Assembly (NCBI GenBank): GCA_033439295.1
Contig: JAVTLE010000014.1
Span: 4,092,001-4,156,000, forward strand
Origin: Deuterostichococcus epilithicus
Taxonomy: Eukaryota > Chlorophyta > Trebouxiophyceae > Prasiolales > Stichococcaceae
DNA length: 64,000 nucleotides
Reading direction: 5' to 3'
Below the pieces are notes generated by a model. It was not told the origin of the DNA and searched no databases. It saw only the letters and a list, made by a program, of their open reading frames with translations. The position numbers and the translations under genes are program-made. Below, one piece after another: positions 34,656-47,215 of this stretch. How positions within the stretch are numbered: the stretch's first letter is position 1; the number at the start of each line of letters is the position of its first letter.

Positions 34656-35562
34656 CCGACGTGCACGGTCACTCTGGCCTGCCTTGCGCCCAAGCCCAAC
34701 TTGCTGTCAGACTGTTCCTGCAAGTCGATGCACTCGGGATGACAGCCTTGCCACGTTGTCTGGATGCGCTGTTGCTGGACACGACAGAAGGGGAAAGCAC
34801 TTGTGCAAAATCGCACAAGGCTCGCCACAAAACCCTAACCCTCCTCGGCGGCGACAAGCACACGTGCAGCTGTGGAAGAAGGCCTCTTTCGCCAGCTTGC
34901 GCTCGTGTTTGCGCAACGTACCCTGCCTCTCAGTTAGCTGTGGCCTGACGCCGCTCGCGTCGGGTGCCGACTCGGAGGAACTACAAGGTGAGCAATCTTG
35001 GGAGTGTAGACATCCCGAGACATCCGCAACTTTGGGGCGGTCTTGAGAGGGCGAAAGGCAGTCAACGTAGTCTCCTCATCGCTCCGAAGCTGTGCTCATT
35101 CTGTCAGCGTGTGCCTGGGGTCTGGGGACAGAATGGCCCAGACACATCACCTCTGGTATGACAAGCAGTCGAGCTTGGCACTTGTGGAGTCGCTGGAAAT
35201 TCCTGGCCACTCGCGCAGCTGCAGACCATGAGCCACAGGCGCTGGCCGGCGGCTGATGTCACACCCGGACTTTGCAACTCTGTTGTCCCAGTGGAGTTCC
35301 AAGGCGGAGCGCGACTCCCCCAAGTTTGTGCAACAGCCGGACTACATGTCGCAGCAGCCTGCGCCGTCGGCCGAGGTCCAGCGTCTCTGGTCGTCGCAGC
35401 GCTTGCAAATCAGCCCTGCATCAGGCAGACGGATAGCTTCGAGTGTGCTGCGCCGGCTGGCGCATGTCGGCGGCCCGCGTCAGAAGGCATGCAGCTCGAC
35501 TGTCGGCTATGCCTGCCCATGAAGGCACACGAAGGCTTGACACGTCCTCGGTATGTGCGCAG
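34656..35562. other. Divergent promoter, isomerase / uS10
   Basis: The AACCCTAACCCT near 34830 is a weak telomere-like motif. The ORF from 35256 on the plus strand shows no family resemblance and is more likely uS10 5' UTR. The uS10 ATG follows directly on an AG (TGCGCAG|ATG at 35563), so a 5' UTR intron probably ends there. Confidence 0.35.
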
Positions 35563-36466
<904 letters not shown>

Positions 36467-37339
36467 GGCGCCTGATTGAGCTTGCGGGTGTCAACAGCGC
36501 TCGTGCCGGGTCCTGCCTGCTCATTGAGGCGGTTTCCAGGTCGTGGTTCTGCTGCGGTTGCTGCACGCCTGTGATGTAATCACGCTGGCGAAACAACTTG
36601 GCACAAGCAGCGGATTGGCACAAGCAGCAGAGAGCATGCGTGAAGCTATTTTTGCCGCTTGGTCAGCCATAGATTGGCGCCACATTTCACAGCCGTCGCA
36701 TTTCTAGAAAGGACAAATCAATGACATACAAATGACCAACCAAGCAGCTAAGTCACACACGGGCACGGGCTCTTCTCAAACCACTAGGAAGCATGACGAG
36801 GTTCCACAGCCCTCGTTTACGCGCGCAAAGGGGAGACAGGTTCCAAGAACACAACAAATTCGATTGGCAAGCACGAGTGCCACGGCTGCTGCAGCGCCTG
36901 CTGCATCTGACGGCACTGCTGCAATCCCGCAGCAGTAGGCTTGAGAAGTCACGGCGATTAGACCGCCAATGTGGCGGCGGCTCCTGCGCGCCGAGGGCGG
37001 CACTCTCCCAGTCATACACTGCATGGCAGCATCACAGACCGTGCCGGCCAATGCCCTCCACCTTACCAGCCACCGTCTCGCCCGAGCTGCATCCAAGGGA
37101 AGCCCGCTGTCATCAGCGACGGCAGACAAATCGTGCAGTGTAATGCAAAAGGGTGGCATCCATTCTCCCCAACATTGCTTCCTTAGCCCTCGCGGGCGCT
37201 GTGCACGCCGCACGGAGGCTGTCGAGTAAACTTCTCGCAGCACAGGTGGCAGCAAGGGGTCTTGGGTCGCCAGGAGCAGCGGGCGAGCCATTGTGCGATC
37301 GGGAGGCACCTCCCCTTGACGCCCAATGCAGAGCCCGAT
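36467..37339. other. Convergent 3' intergenic stretch
   Basis: This lies between the stops of uS10 (plus) and the PLAT-PP2C gene (minus). Apart from the 17-bp repeat at 36598, nothing was recognised; ORFs at 36732-37309 look like shadow frames. Confidence 0.35.
36598..36631. repeat. 17-bp direct repeat downstream of uS10
   Basis: TTGGCACAAGCAGCGGA is followed at once by TTGGCACAAGCAGCAGA. It probably lies in the uS10 3' UTR. Confidence 0.8.
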
Positions 37340-40300
37340 TCAAGCAGGATAGGCGGGCACCAGCGACGTTCGGGTTGAGGATTTAGGCGCGCACAAAGTG
37401 GCGACGACGACGGTGATGTCATCCTGCTTCCCGCCGTTGAACACCATGTCGAATGCCTCCGTTGCGCCCAGCGAGTAGGGCGTCGTGCGCTCTGCGCGCG
37501 GCAGGCGGCACGCGTTTGTTTGAGTTTCACGTTTGCCATTGTTTACAGATAACCCGGGCACGTGCTGGCAGCTCCTTCCGTGGGTACCAGCATGGAAACG
37601 CCCGCACGGGAGTGACATGCTGCGGCGGCGGAGTTGCATGTGTCTGTCAATGCATGTGCGGATGCGCATGCCGAGGCCGAGGCTGAGGCCAACGCACACG
37701 ACGTTGACGGAAGCAGATGTGCAGCCACGAGCAGCTCCTGGGAGGTGACTCACTCTTGTCCAGGGAGTTGTAGAATGCAACGCGCGCCAGGCTCTGTGCG
37801 AGCTTCGCGGGCTTGGCGCCGCCCTGCGCCTCGGCCGCCTGCGCCGGGCAGCGTTGGAACCAGCCGGTCAGTGGTCAGCAGCCGGGGCGCGCTGGGCAGT
37901 CACACCTTACTGCCTCCTCTGACTCATCGTCGGCACACATCACGGGACTGTCTCCAGGGAGTTGGGGTCTCCCTGCTGGCTTGAGAGTCCATTCGGACTA
38001 CCCCGAGCTGAGCACCTGCCTGTGATCCTTCCAGCCCTTAACTGCAGGCGCCTCAAAAGCGGCAGCGGCAGCCCCAACAGGCAACTCAGGACAAGGCTCG
38101 AATCAGCGCGCGTCGTCCGGCACAGCCTGGCCCCTGCTGATGGGCCTTGAGGATTGCTGCTGGCTGTCACCGACATGGAAACGCACTGGGTGCCTGGCTT
38201 GTTGCCGAGCAGCGCACCACCCTCAAACCTGAGCGGCGCACCTTCGTCACGAGGTCCAGCACCTCGTCGTCTGGGACATTGTCCCATAACCCGTCGCTGC
38301 CCATGACCAGCACATCGCCCGGCAGCACCTGACGCGGGAAATTTCAGGCCAATGTCAACTTCCGGGAGTACATAGTCCGGGCGCTGAGACAGACCGGCGG
38401 CGCCACCACACCGGCAGCTCGAGGATGCGCAGGGCAGCGGAAGAGCGGTGCCACCAGCGCGATCTGCATGCAGGCTGACTTCTGCCGATGCGCAGGCGGG
38501 TAGCCCCCTGCCCGATCTGGTCAGTGTGCTTGATTATCATTGTAACGATGTAAAGATGGGCATTACAATGGGCAGGGTGCGCTACTCACCGGCAGGTTGG
38601 CAAGCATGGCGTCGTGCGGCTTGTCAGCGTTGACCTGGTGCCCCAGCTGCACGATGGATGCACACACCCAGATCACAAATCCCGCAGGGTGCGTGATGCA
38701 CACATGCAGCCAGTCCCAGCACCGTCACGTCACTGCAACCTGGAAAGCAGCGAGCAAACAGGAGTGCAGTGCCAAGGTGCGCCGCCGCTGCAAGGGACTG
38801 CCAAATTTACACCTGGTAGGGGAAGCCGAAGGTGTGCTCCTGCTGCGGCGAGTGGTACTTGATGTGCGGCTTCTTGTTCTTCTGCGTGCGGCCTGCATGC
38901 CCACATCATGTCGTGCGTCTTCGCATCTGCCCATTTGTACACCTCCGCGGCCGCGCCTCTGCATGGCTGCACTGGCTGGGCATGGTGCATCCAACCGCAG
39001 ACTGGACGCTCCCATCAAAGTTGAGGACGAGCTGGAGCTCCCCCGATCACCGCCTTCTCGGCGCACGCCGTGCGACTGGAGCGTCCCCACCAGGAGAACT
39101 GCTCATGACGACACGGTCGTCGCGCACCGATGATCATGAAGCCGGAGTCGCCGACGTTGGCGGAGGTGAGGCGGCCCTGCAGCGTGTCCACCATGACCAG
39201 GCAGCAGGTGGCGCTGCCCTGGATGCCATTCTCCTCCACCGTGTCCGCCGCGTCCTTGAGCACTGCAGGAAGCAATAGAAGTTACAGTGAGTGCGCTCTT
39301 TGTTGAAATGCAAGGTTCGGTCAATGGGTGTGCACCTTCTCCTCCACCGTGTCCGCTGCGTCCTTGGAGGAGATCTCTGACGGGCACTGCTGGAAGAGAC
39401 AGCACTCAAGCGTTGAACTCAAGCGAATGCTCTTTCCGAGGTGCTTGCAGGAGCTTAGCCAGTGGCGCGTGCGCTGGGTGCCCATCAGAGTTCTCCTCCA
39501 CTGTGCCCGCCACTGTCCCCTGCACCACTTCGGAAGGGGCGACGTAATGGCGGACGTCAGCAGACACTCTGACCGGCTCAGGCAGCAGCTGGGTGCGGGG
39601 TGCACGCCGGCCGCCGCGTGAGACGGCCTGGCCGGGGGCCCTGGGTTGCTGCCGGCGGCGCCAGGCCCAGCAACAAAATCACATGTGATCACCAGCGTCA
39701 CTCCCGCCTGAGCCTGCAGCATACATGCCGGCCCTCAAGCCAGAAAGCACTGGCAGGAGAGACGTGGGCGTGCCGCCGTCAGCACCATTTGAGCACGTCC
39801 GCGTGGTCACACTCGACAACCGGTTCGGTGGCCAGCATGCCGGAAGGCTTGCCTGCCAGCCTTGACCACTAGCGTCAGGTAGCCGTGCTGCATGTCCGTG
39901 AGCGTCGAAATTCGGGGATATGGGTGGGGAAGCAGAATGATGGAACTCTCAATCCTACACGCACTCACCGTTGAGCACGTCCACTTGGCCGTACAGGACG
40001 GCATTCTTGGCGGACAGCATGAGGGAACGGCTGAAGACGCCAGAGTCGATGCCGCGCGAGCGCCACATGTACACGCCGTCCGACACCCCCAGTCCCACCA
40101 CCGCGTTCCTGTGGACATTGCGTTTACCTTCTTTGAAATAGGTTACAAAAGTGAGTCGTACGACTTGATACAGTACAATAGCGGCAATGGCGGAGTCAGC
40201 GCGGCGTCGGCGCTGCAGCGGCCGCCCCTCAAGGGACTGGCGGCAGGGCCGCTGCAATTGCCCTTGCGATGTAGGTGTGACTTCATCTGACTGGAAGCAG

Positions 40301-42896
40301 TGACGAGGAAACGCGTCGCGATGAGGGCTGCACCACAGGCGCAGACGCCGCAACACAAAGCCGCAGCGCAGCTGGGGGCGTCGACCCTGCAGTCGTCGCG
40401 CGCTGTGTGTGCCCTGAACCAGGCGAGGATCTCAGGAGCACTGCATGAGTCTGCCTGCAGCTGTCGCTGCGCCAGTGCAGGGCACTGACCGGGGCCCCCA
40501 GGCACTGTAGTAGGCGTCCTCGCCTCCGTAGCCAAAGTCGCGGTGGATGCGCGCCTTGGAGTTGGTCGTCACCTTTTCAGGGTGCGGCACCACCACCGCC
40601 GCCGTCACGACCTGGCAAGCAGCAGGAAGGGAGAGGTCGGGAGGACGGCCAGGCCCATCGATTTGGTGGTGGTGTATACGGTTTGGGGTCAGCCGCCAGT
40701 CTCCCTGGGTGCTGGGCCCACCCACTGCTGTTGCCTCCTAGCACGAGTAACACACATGATCGTATTGTGCAGGAGTGTTTGGATGTTGAAACCGTGTGGT
40801 GTGAGCTCCAGAGTTCAGTCAGCGCTTCCCTCCCGGGAAGACTGCTACCGCCGAGTCACCTGGGCCACCTTCGCAAAGATGGCGCATGAAACACCAAAAC
40901 CCTAAACCCTAACGAACTTCCCAAAACAAGGCCACCCCGAGCTCGTCGACAACCATCAGGGGGAGCCCTGCAACGAGGGTTTCGGAACGAGAGGCAAAAT
41001 TGGCACAGGCGAGTCACAACAGCAAATCGGGAGTCTGTGCAAAATATTCGAGACCCACCTCAAGCGGCTCTGCGAGGTATTCCTCCACCTGCTCCACCTC
41101 GGAGTTTGTTGGGATCAGGTTGCGCACCGTCTCGCCTGCAGAGTGTTCGAATTGCGTCAGCGCATCTTAGCACACAGGAGAGCGTCTGTGCAGGTCCGGC
41201 AGTAGCTTCGATCCTCCAGCATGTTCCCCCATTCCCCTCGCGGGTGCGCACACGCGCAAGGCAGCTGTGTGCTGGTTGCGATTGCGCAGACTTGTGTCCG
41301 GGTTCGCCTCGCCAGCTGCAGGCAGGAGGACGAACAAGCGCACCCACAAAGTCTCCGGCGTCACTCTTGCCCAGCCAGTGGCTGCAGGGGAAGCGCCAGG
41401 ATGTCTCCCCCGGACCCGTGACCTCCACCATATCCAGAAACCTGGCGCAGGGCATGGCACAGGCATCATGGCACGCTTGAGGAGCGATACTTATCAAAGA
41501 CAGTCCGCAAAAATCCTGGCAGCTGAAGTCAGGGGCAGCGCAGCAAGCGGAAACAGCCGCCGCCGCCGCTGCCGCTGGAGGTGCAACCATCGACCATCAT
41601 CAGCAAGATAAGCTGCCGTCGCTCTGCAGACATGTCCCCGTCCGCCCTCCTTCCTTTGGATTGCAGTGCAGCTCTCAAAAGCCGCGGGGGGGGTTCTGGG
41701 CGCGCACCATCCGACGCCGACGTCGCTATCGCTGGGCTTGTGCTGCCGGACCACCACGCGCCGCAGCTCGCCCAGTTCCGCTGGCACCTCCAGCTGCGTC
41801 GTCTGATGCGAGCCGCGCGTGAAGCCTGCGGTGTGTGCAGGGAGGCTGTTGGCTTGGGGGCGCCGCCGGCAGCGCTCAACAGCTCTGAAATTCCTTGCGT
41901 TTGGGTGACAGTCGAGAGGCCATGCACATGCGTGGTTGGAGAAGAGCGGCATGCCCCTCGCAGCAGCATGCTGTGTCCTCTGACTTTGACAAAGCAACTT
42001 TCCGGATCACTTTCCGGAGGATGAATGTGGCCTCATGGCGGCAGGGCTCACCTGGGGTGTCTGCATCGGCGCCAAAGACGATGGGCTCAGAGACGCCCTC
42101 TGAGCCAATGAGCTGCAGCTCTGCAGGCATTGCGCTGCCGGCTCCTCGCACGTCGCCTGCGCACATGAGGCACAACGCAGTTTCGTCGTTGCTCACGGTA
42201 ATCATGCCATGCATGGCAGGGCAGACGCACTGTAACCGACGCTTGCATGGTAGCGCATTGCTCCCTGGCGCATGTTCTGGAGCAATTCGCCGTCTTCATG
42301 CCGTCAGGCAAGCAGCGACCATCAAGAGCCCAACTCGTGTACACACCTGTGAATACATCAATGGTGTACATGGCGGGCTCTTCCTGCGCATCGGGCTCCG
42401 CGCAGAATGGTCGCCTCTGGGCCGGCTGCCTGGGGGCTGCGGCGCTGATGCCGCCACTGCTGCTGCCGCTGCAAGCTGCCAGGCTGCTGAAATGTGTTAG
42501 AGTGCAGCTCCCTGCCTGCATGGCAGCGCCGTGTGTCCGGACTGCTGAAAGGCCACCGCCGCCGGCGCAGCTGTGCACCGCCCGAGACGCCTGCGCTGCA
42601 TTCGCGACGCTCAGCTGCCGTGGCTGCGCTGCCCACGCCCATGAAGGCGCCATGCCGCCGCCGCACGCCGAGCTGCCCTGCTGCGCATGCTGGCGGGCAG
42701 GGTCAGCCGATAATGCTCTGGCAGGTCCCCCACTCACATCCGGCGCTGCGGGCTCTGCGGTGTCTGTGCCGCTCGGCTTGGGCTGCAGATACTGGCCGAA
42801 TGGTGCTGTTGAGACGGAGCCGAGGCCTGCCGCCGCGGCCAGAGACGTCTGCGCATGGCGCCGCAGTGCAGCGGGGATCCCACATGCTAGCGTCAT
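37340..42896 (-). CDS. PLAT domain fused to PP2C-type phosphatase
   Basis: PP2C/PPM enzymes are Mn2+/Mg2+-dependent Ser/Thr phosphatases; PLAT/LH2 is a beta-sandwich that binds lipid or protein partners. Exons, minus strand: 42738-42896, about 42347-42416 (or 42425), 42052-42156, 41708-41825, 41344-41441, 41059-41135, 40490-40611, 39969-40108, 39811-39852, 39128-39262, 38813-38892, 38590-38646, 38242-38328, 37754-37838, 37340-37491; about 508-511 residues. N-terminal 53 residues look like a transit peptide. PLAT blocks are AMYTIDVFTGDVRGAGS, LEVPAELGELRRVVVRQH, GVGWFLDMVEV and SWRFPCSHWLG. The phosphatase is nearest the PPTC7/PP2C55 subgroup: VVVPHPEKV, GGEDAYY, GVSDGVYMWRSRGID, VEENGIQGSATCCLVMVD, SANVGDSGFMII, LPGDVLVMGSDGLWDNVPDD and GGKQDDITVVVATL, so the metal-binding aspartates are present. 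PPTC7 relatives are organellar. Every exon join between the two domains keeps phase, which supports one protein. Only the exon 2 acceptor is ambiguous. Confidence 0.86.
39231..39512 (-). repeat. Repeated exon acceptor edge inside PP2C intron
   Basis: The edge encoding KDAADTVEEN (plus strand 39231-39260, CTCCTCCACCGTGTCCGCCG start) is repeated at 39339-39368 with two mismatches. A shorter, more decayed copy lies at 39493-39512. The offset of the first copy is 108 bp, and similarity extends into the intronic GCACTGCxGGAAG flank. Confidence 0.8.
40896..40913. repeat. Interstitial telomere motif
   Basis: AAAACCCTAAACCCTAAC contains two plant/algal CCCTAAA units. It lies inside the intron between PP2C exons 40490-40611 and 41059-41135. 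Confidence 0.85.
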
Positions 42897-43556
42897 GCAA
42901 AGCCGCTGCTGACCCCTTCCTTAGCTGGCTCGAGTCGGCAAGACAGAGCTCAGCATCGTGGAAACGACGCGCAACGTGATGCTGCTGGCAGTGCTATCGT
43001 TTGTCGCACTTGCACCACGCCATAACAGTATTCGCCAGCCCTAGCTCCAGCTGGAGCAGTGTGGCCTGATTTGCCGCACTCCGGAGTGCGGCCAGCCCAC
43101 GGGCTCTGAACGGCCGCAGCGACGTGTCAGCGGGAGCAGCAAGGTTCGGCGTTCAAGTTGCTGGTGCGAGGATTGGCAGCACGTGATCTTGGTGACCTGT
43201 GCCAGACCACGCCAGCGCACTTCCGCCTGGATGGGGTGCGACTGTTCTCAATCCTCACCAACGCTGTTGTGTACGACCGGTGGAAGCTGGCAAAGTGCCG
43301 CCAGCGCCATCGTATAATTTCCGCAGGCCATTTCAGGGTTTCTGTGGGTTTGTGCACCAGCTGGCACAAGTGCAGACTTCATGACTGCAACCGACTGTCA
43401 CATCTACATCTACTCCGGCCAGCGTGCCGACGATCGGCACGCCCCAGAAAGGCTCCCCCTCAGCCCGCGTGCCGACGTGCGGCAAGCGCTCGCCCAGGAA
43501 GGTTTCTCCCGCTTAGACCTTGGCTTGCCGTGCCAACTAGCGTAAGGCCGCGGCAG
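42897..43556. other. Upstream of PLAT-PP2C, unresolved
   Basis: This contains the PLAT-PP2C promoter. Two plus-strand open stretches (43158-43380 and 43383-43545) have protein-like composition, but no family was recognised and no consistent splicing was found. Confidence 0.3.
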
Positions 43557-43757
43557 TCAGTGCTCAGCTCTGCTTCGCGGGAGACTCTTCAAACGACTCC
43601 GCCGGATCCGACTTCTGGCTGCTGAGCGGCGTGGGCTATGCGCCGTGCTCACTGTTCAAGCCAGCTGTTGCTGCAGCCGTCACAGCCGGCAGCGGTGGCG
43701 GCGGTGCTGCCGCTGACGAGGAGTGGCTGGTCAAAGACGCTGGATCCTCCCTGGGCT
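43557..43757 (+). CDS. Possible secernin/C69-like 3' exon, fragment
   Basis: After a good acceptor (GCGGCAG) there is an open stretch reading AQLCFAGDSSNDSAG, FWLLSGVGYAPCSLFKPAV and DEEWLVKDAGSSLGW. The pattern of a hydrophobic strand, a G/T-G-x-x-x-P-x-x-SLFKP turn and an acidic loop recalls the C-terminal part of secernin/peptidase C69 proteins. The resemblance is short, and I could not find the catalytic N-terminal exons upstream. The sequence breaks at two undetermined bases at 43841-43842, so the downstream structure cannot be followed. Treat as a candidate exon only. Confidence 0.25.
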
Positions 43758-45095
43758 GGAAGGATGCAGGCAGAGCGTGTCATGCTCGTCCCACTCATTT
43801 TAAGGGTTGGCCACCGGTGCGCCGCTGTGGAGGGGGGCGNNGATTGGGACCTGATACACCTTGGAGTTGCATGGAGGCGGAAAGCGGTCAGCAACGAAGC
43901 GCTTGATAACGCTGACAAAACTCAGCCAGAGTGTCAGTGCAGCACAGGCAGGCATGACGGAGGCACGGCCTGCCTGCAGCGGCATCCTTGGATGGAAGCA
44001 AATGGCGAAGACAGACAGCATCTCATGGACGCACTTGGAAGCAGGACGGCATTACGCAGGGCAGCCAGGCTAGCGGCGGGCACAGGACACACAGCACGAG
44101 GACCCAGAGCCAGGCCTTGTTCGTCAAGTCGAAAGAGCACCCCTGCGGCAAGCGCCAGAACCAGCCAGGGGCGCGAGTCAGTGAAGGGGGTTGCGTCGAA
44201 GCAGGGAGAGATCGCAGAAGGAGGTGGGTGACACACAGCAATTGTTTTTTGCGTCACCTGCGGTGTGACGATGTGGTACCAGATGACCTGTTTCCCTTCG
44301 CCAGGCTGGGTATGCTGCATCCTGCATGGGATGCGGAGCGGCAGTGATAAGCCCCGGCACGGCAGAATCGTAAAAGCGTGTTGCAGGGTGGGAAAGCTCG
44401 AACGTGATGCTGTGGCAAAGCTCTAGGGTATGGGAGACATTCCTGCAGCTACCTATCAGGGGTGAATGCTTGCAAGTTCGTGCGGCATCCATGATAAGAT
44501 TTAGACTGCGAAATGTGCTAGCCAGTGCGGCTCTGCGGCACCATATGTAATAGACCACTTATTAAGGCTGGAATGATCTCGCCATCGTATAGTCAAAGCT
44601 CGTGGCTCAGCCGGAGACAAGTGGCAGGCCGTCAGCCACTTTCGTTAGTGCAAATGAGACACACGATTGTTGGGGGAATGGAGCGACATCAGGGCGAAAC
44701 AGCCGATCTTCCAGCCGTCAATAATTCCGCCGACGAGTTTCATCAATCTTCCCGTTTGGGAGAGATCAGATTGAGGGAGTCCCACATATACACATTCGCC
44801 CACCGCTGTTTTATTTTCTTTTTCTTTGGTTGTTTGCAGCTGGCAGGGCCTCATGTTGCCATTACTTCAAATGTCATTACCCGCAGCGGCATCCGCATGC
44901 ATGCATGTGCATCGCAGGCTAACACCGCTGCAGCTACTGTTGCATGTGTTGCACGTTCGCCTGGCATCCGCCACATGCCGAACCGCTACCTAAAAGCTGT
45001 AGCTGTAGCGAGAGAAAGCACTGCTGCTGCAACAATATGGCGCCAACAAGCTTCACAAAGACCATGGGAGCGTCCTCATTCAAAGGGACGCTGTG
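43758..45095. other. Unresolved stretch with sequence gap
   Basis: Two undetermined bases lie in a G-rich run at 43841. No conserved coding block or RNA gene was recognised. Base composition is less GC-rich than in the genes. Confidence 0.3.
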
Positions 45096-45960
45096 TCAGC
45101 CCGTGCCACGACCGGTCGCACTATGCGACTGCATGGACCCGTACGCCGACTGCGGCATCAAACTCTCCGCTGGCACCAGGGAGGCCAGGCTGGCGGGGGT
45201 GGCGGGCTCGCTGGCGGGCGGGCCGGCGGCGGGCGCGAAGGGGCTGACGGACAGGCTGAGGTCAGGGCGCAGGGGTGCCGCAGCGCCAGGCGCCAGATGC
45301 AGCGGCTGTGACGGCAGCCTGCCCAGCGAGCCCTGCCACAGCAGCGACGGCTGCGGCGATGGCGGTGGCCGGGTTCCCACCCTGGGTTGGCCGCCCGGCG
45401 CCGCACCCGGCAGCGGCGAGGGCCGCTGGGGCGCCNGCTGCGGCGGCGGCGTGGTGTGCGGCTCGATTGCCGGCAAGCCTCCAGCAGCGCCAGGCGCCAC
45501 GGCTGCTGCTGCAGGGCTCGCCCGCGCTGACTGGGGACCGTCGTCATATTGCTGCTGCCTGGCCGGCTGCGGCGCCGACCGTGTGACGGCGAGCGGCACA
45601 ATAGCCCCGCTGCTGCTCACTGGCTGCGCGACCAGGACGCCGTCGGCGACAGAGACGTCTGAAGGCCAGCCGTAGATCGGCTCCTGATACGCCTGTGTTG
45701 AGAACAAATGCCATGGATCACGAGTAGTTGTGGTGTTACTGCTGCTGGCGACTCTGTCCCCGCGACTGCAGTCGAGAGATCGGCAGTCTTGCCGAGTCGC
45801 CCACAGTGTTAACGGCGCACCTGGAAGCAGGAAGGTATGACACAGGGGATTCACGCAAGCGGCAGGAACAGGATTGCCAGCGCAAGGACCGCCAGCCACC
45901 CCTGGGTCGTGAGGTGGTGGCAGCAGCCGGGGTCCTGCGCATACATCTGCATATGACGAG
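45096..45960 (-). CDS. Putative membrane protein with Pro/Ala-rich tail, partial
   Basis: I cannot name this gene. The minus strand carries an exon (about 45855-45960) reading YAQDPGCCHHLTTQ followed by WLAVLALAILFLPLA, a clear single hydrophobic segment preceded by a CC-H-H motif. After an intron, a long 3' exon (45096 to about 45690) begins AYQEPIYGWPSDVSVADG and continues as a Pro/Ala/Ser-rich tail to a stop. The Cys pair, hydrophobic segment and YxxPIYGWP order suggests a small tail-anchored membrane protein with a disordered cytosolic tail. The donor of the first exon is uncertain (a GC donor is one option), the start was not found, and an undetermined base lies at 45436-45437. Confidence 0.35.
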
Positions 45961-47215
45961 GTGTCGGATGCTGCGGTGCAACCTTCTTGTATCCACTACG
46001 GCAGGCCGGTCCCCTCGCTGCCATGACAGTGGGCTAGGCCTGGGTCGCGCGCAAGTGGCGACGGGGGACAGGCGCACATGCATGCTGGCAGCGGCAGCAG
46101 GGAGTACATGACCGCCATTAGCGCAGGTGATGCTGAAGATTGTGCAGCGCTTGTGCCTCCGCCAACCTCGAAGATGGAGGCTGTGGCAGCGGAACGCACC
46201 GGTTGCACAATGCGAAAACCAACTATCGTCTGCCCTGGTTGGAGATGCGCCGCCCCAGCCCTGGATTACAGCAACAGACGAGAAGTCGACATGTTTATGG
46301 CAACTGGCATAACTCGTCAACGTAGGAAGAGCTGACGGGATGCCAGAGCATTGTATGGTGGAGCAGAATTTGTGAAGAACCTGATGGGGAAGCCGACGAG
46401 CGGTGGTGAAGGAGCTGATAGCATCTCCGCCGGGGGGGGGGCGCGGGAGCNAACAAAGTCGTGTAAGTTCTACTGTTGATTGGCGACAGGGCAAGAGATG
46501 GTGTATTCGCCAGTCGCCAGGTGAGAACAAGCTTCAGCATGCAATTGTGGAAAGAAGTTGGTCGAAAGAGTGCTACATCCTGTGACTGCCGCCTTTTGAC
46601 CCTACAGCGGATTTTGGGATCTTTTGCATGACGTTTGCAACAAGCAGAACGAAATGGTGCACACACGCAATACTGCACAGACAACCTGGCGAATCACACC
46701 ATGCTGCGCAGCAAAGAATTGAATGAACCAACCAACCAGAAGAACTGCAGGTAAACACCCTGCCGCATAGACCATCCACAACCAAAAAGGTACTTGCCAA
46801 ACTTCACAGGTACAGTCCTGCCCTTGATGCTATGTGCAACCATCAGCAGCCTCTGCCGCAATGCTGTCATCATGTGCACGGTCATGCCACAGGGACCAGC
46901 GTATGGGCTTCCCGCTCACACTGTCTCACAGCGTCTTCATAGCTCAGTGTGAGCGCGTGTGTCGGAGCCTGCATATAACAGCAAGAGTATCGGATCAGAT
47001 GCTTAATTCGAGAGCATGTCACAAGATGCAGGCGGTATATATTACCCAACAGCAAACGATGCAAACTTCAGCCAGAGGGGGATTGGTGCTTGAGCCCTGG
47101 CTCGTGTTGCATCGATCTTCTGAGATGCGGCAGGCCAAGGCTATGGAGACTGTCTTCACAGGCGTCAAAGCTGTGAGAATATAGCGCATCTGTGTCGCTG
47201 TTTGTATTTCACCTC
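45961..47215. other. Unresolved intergenic or 5' region
   Basis: Upstream exons of the putative membrane protein may lie here. An undetermined base at 46451 follows a run of G. No conserved block was recognised. Confidence 0.3.

Noticed and set aside
35256-35522. Plus-strand ORF MSHPDFATLL...
   Set aside because: No family; it sits in the uS10 leader and lacks convincing splice sites.
40896-40913. Chromosome end
   Set aside because: Only two CCCTAAA units inside a gene; too short and internal to be a telomere.
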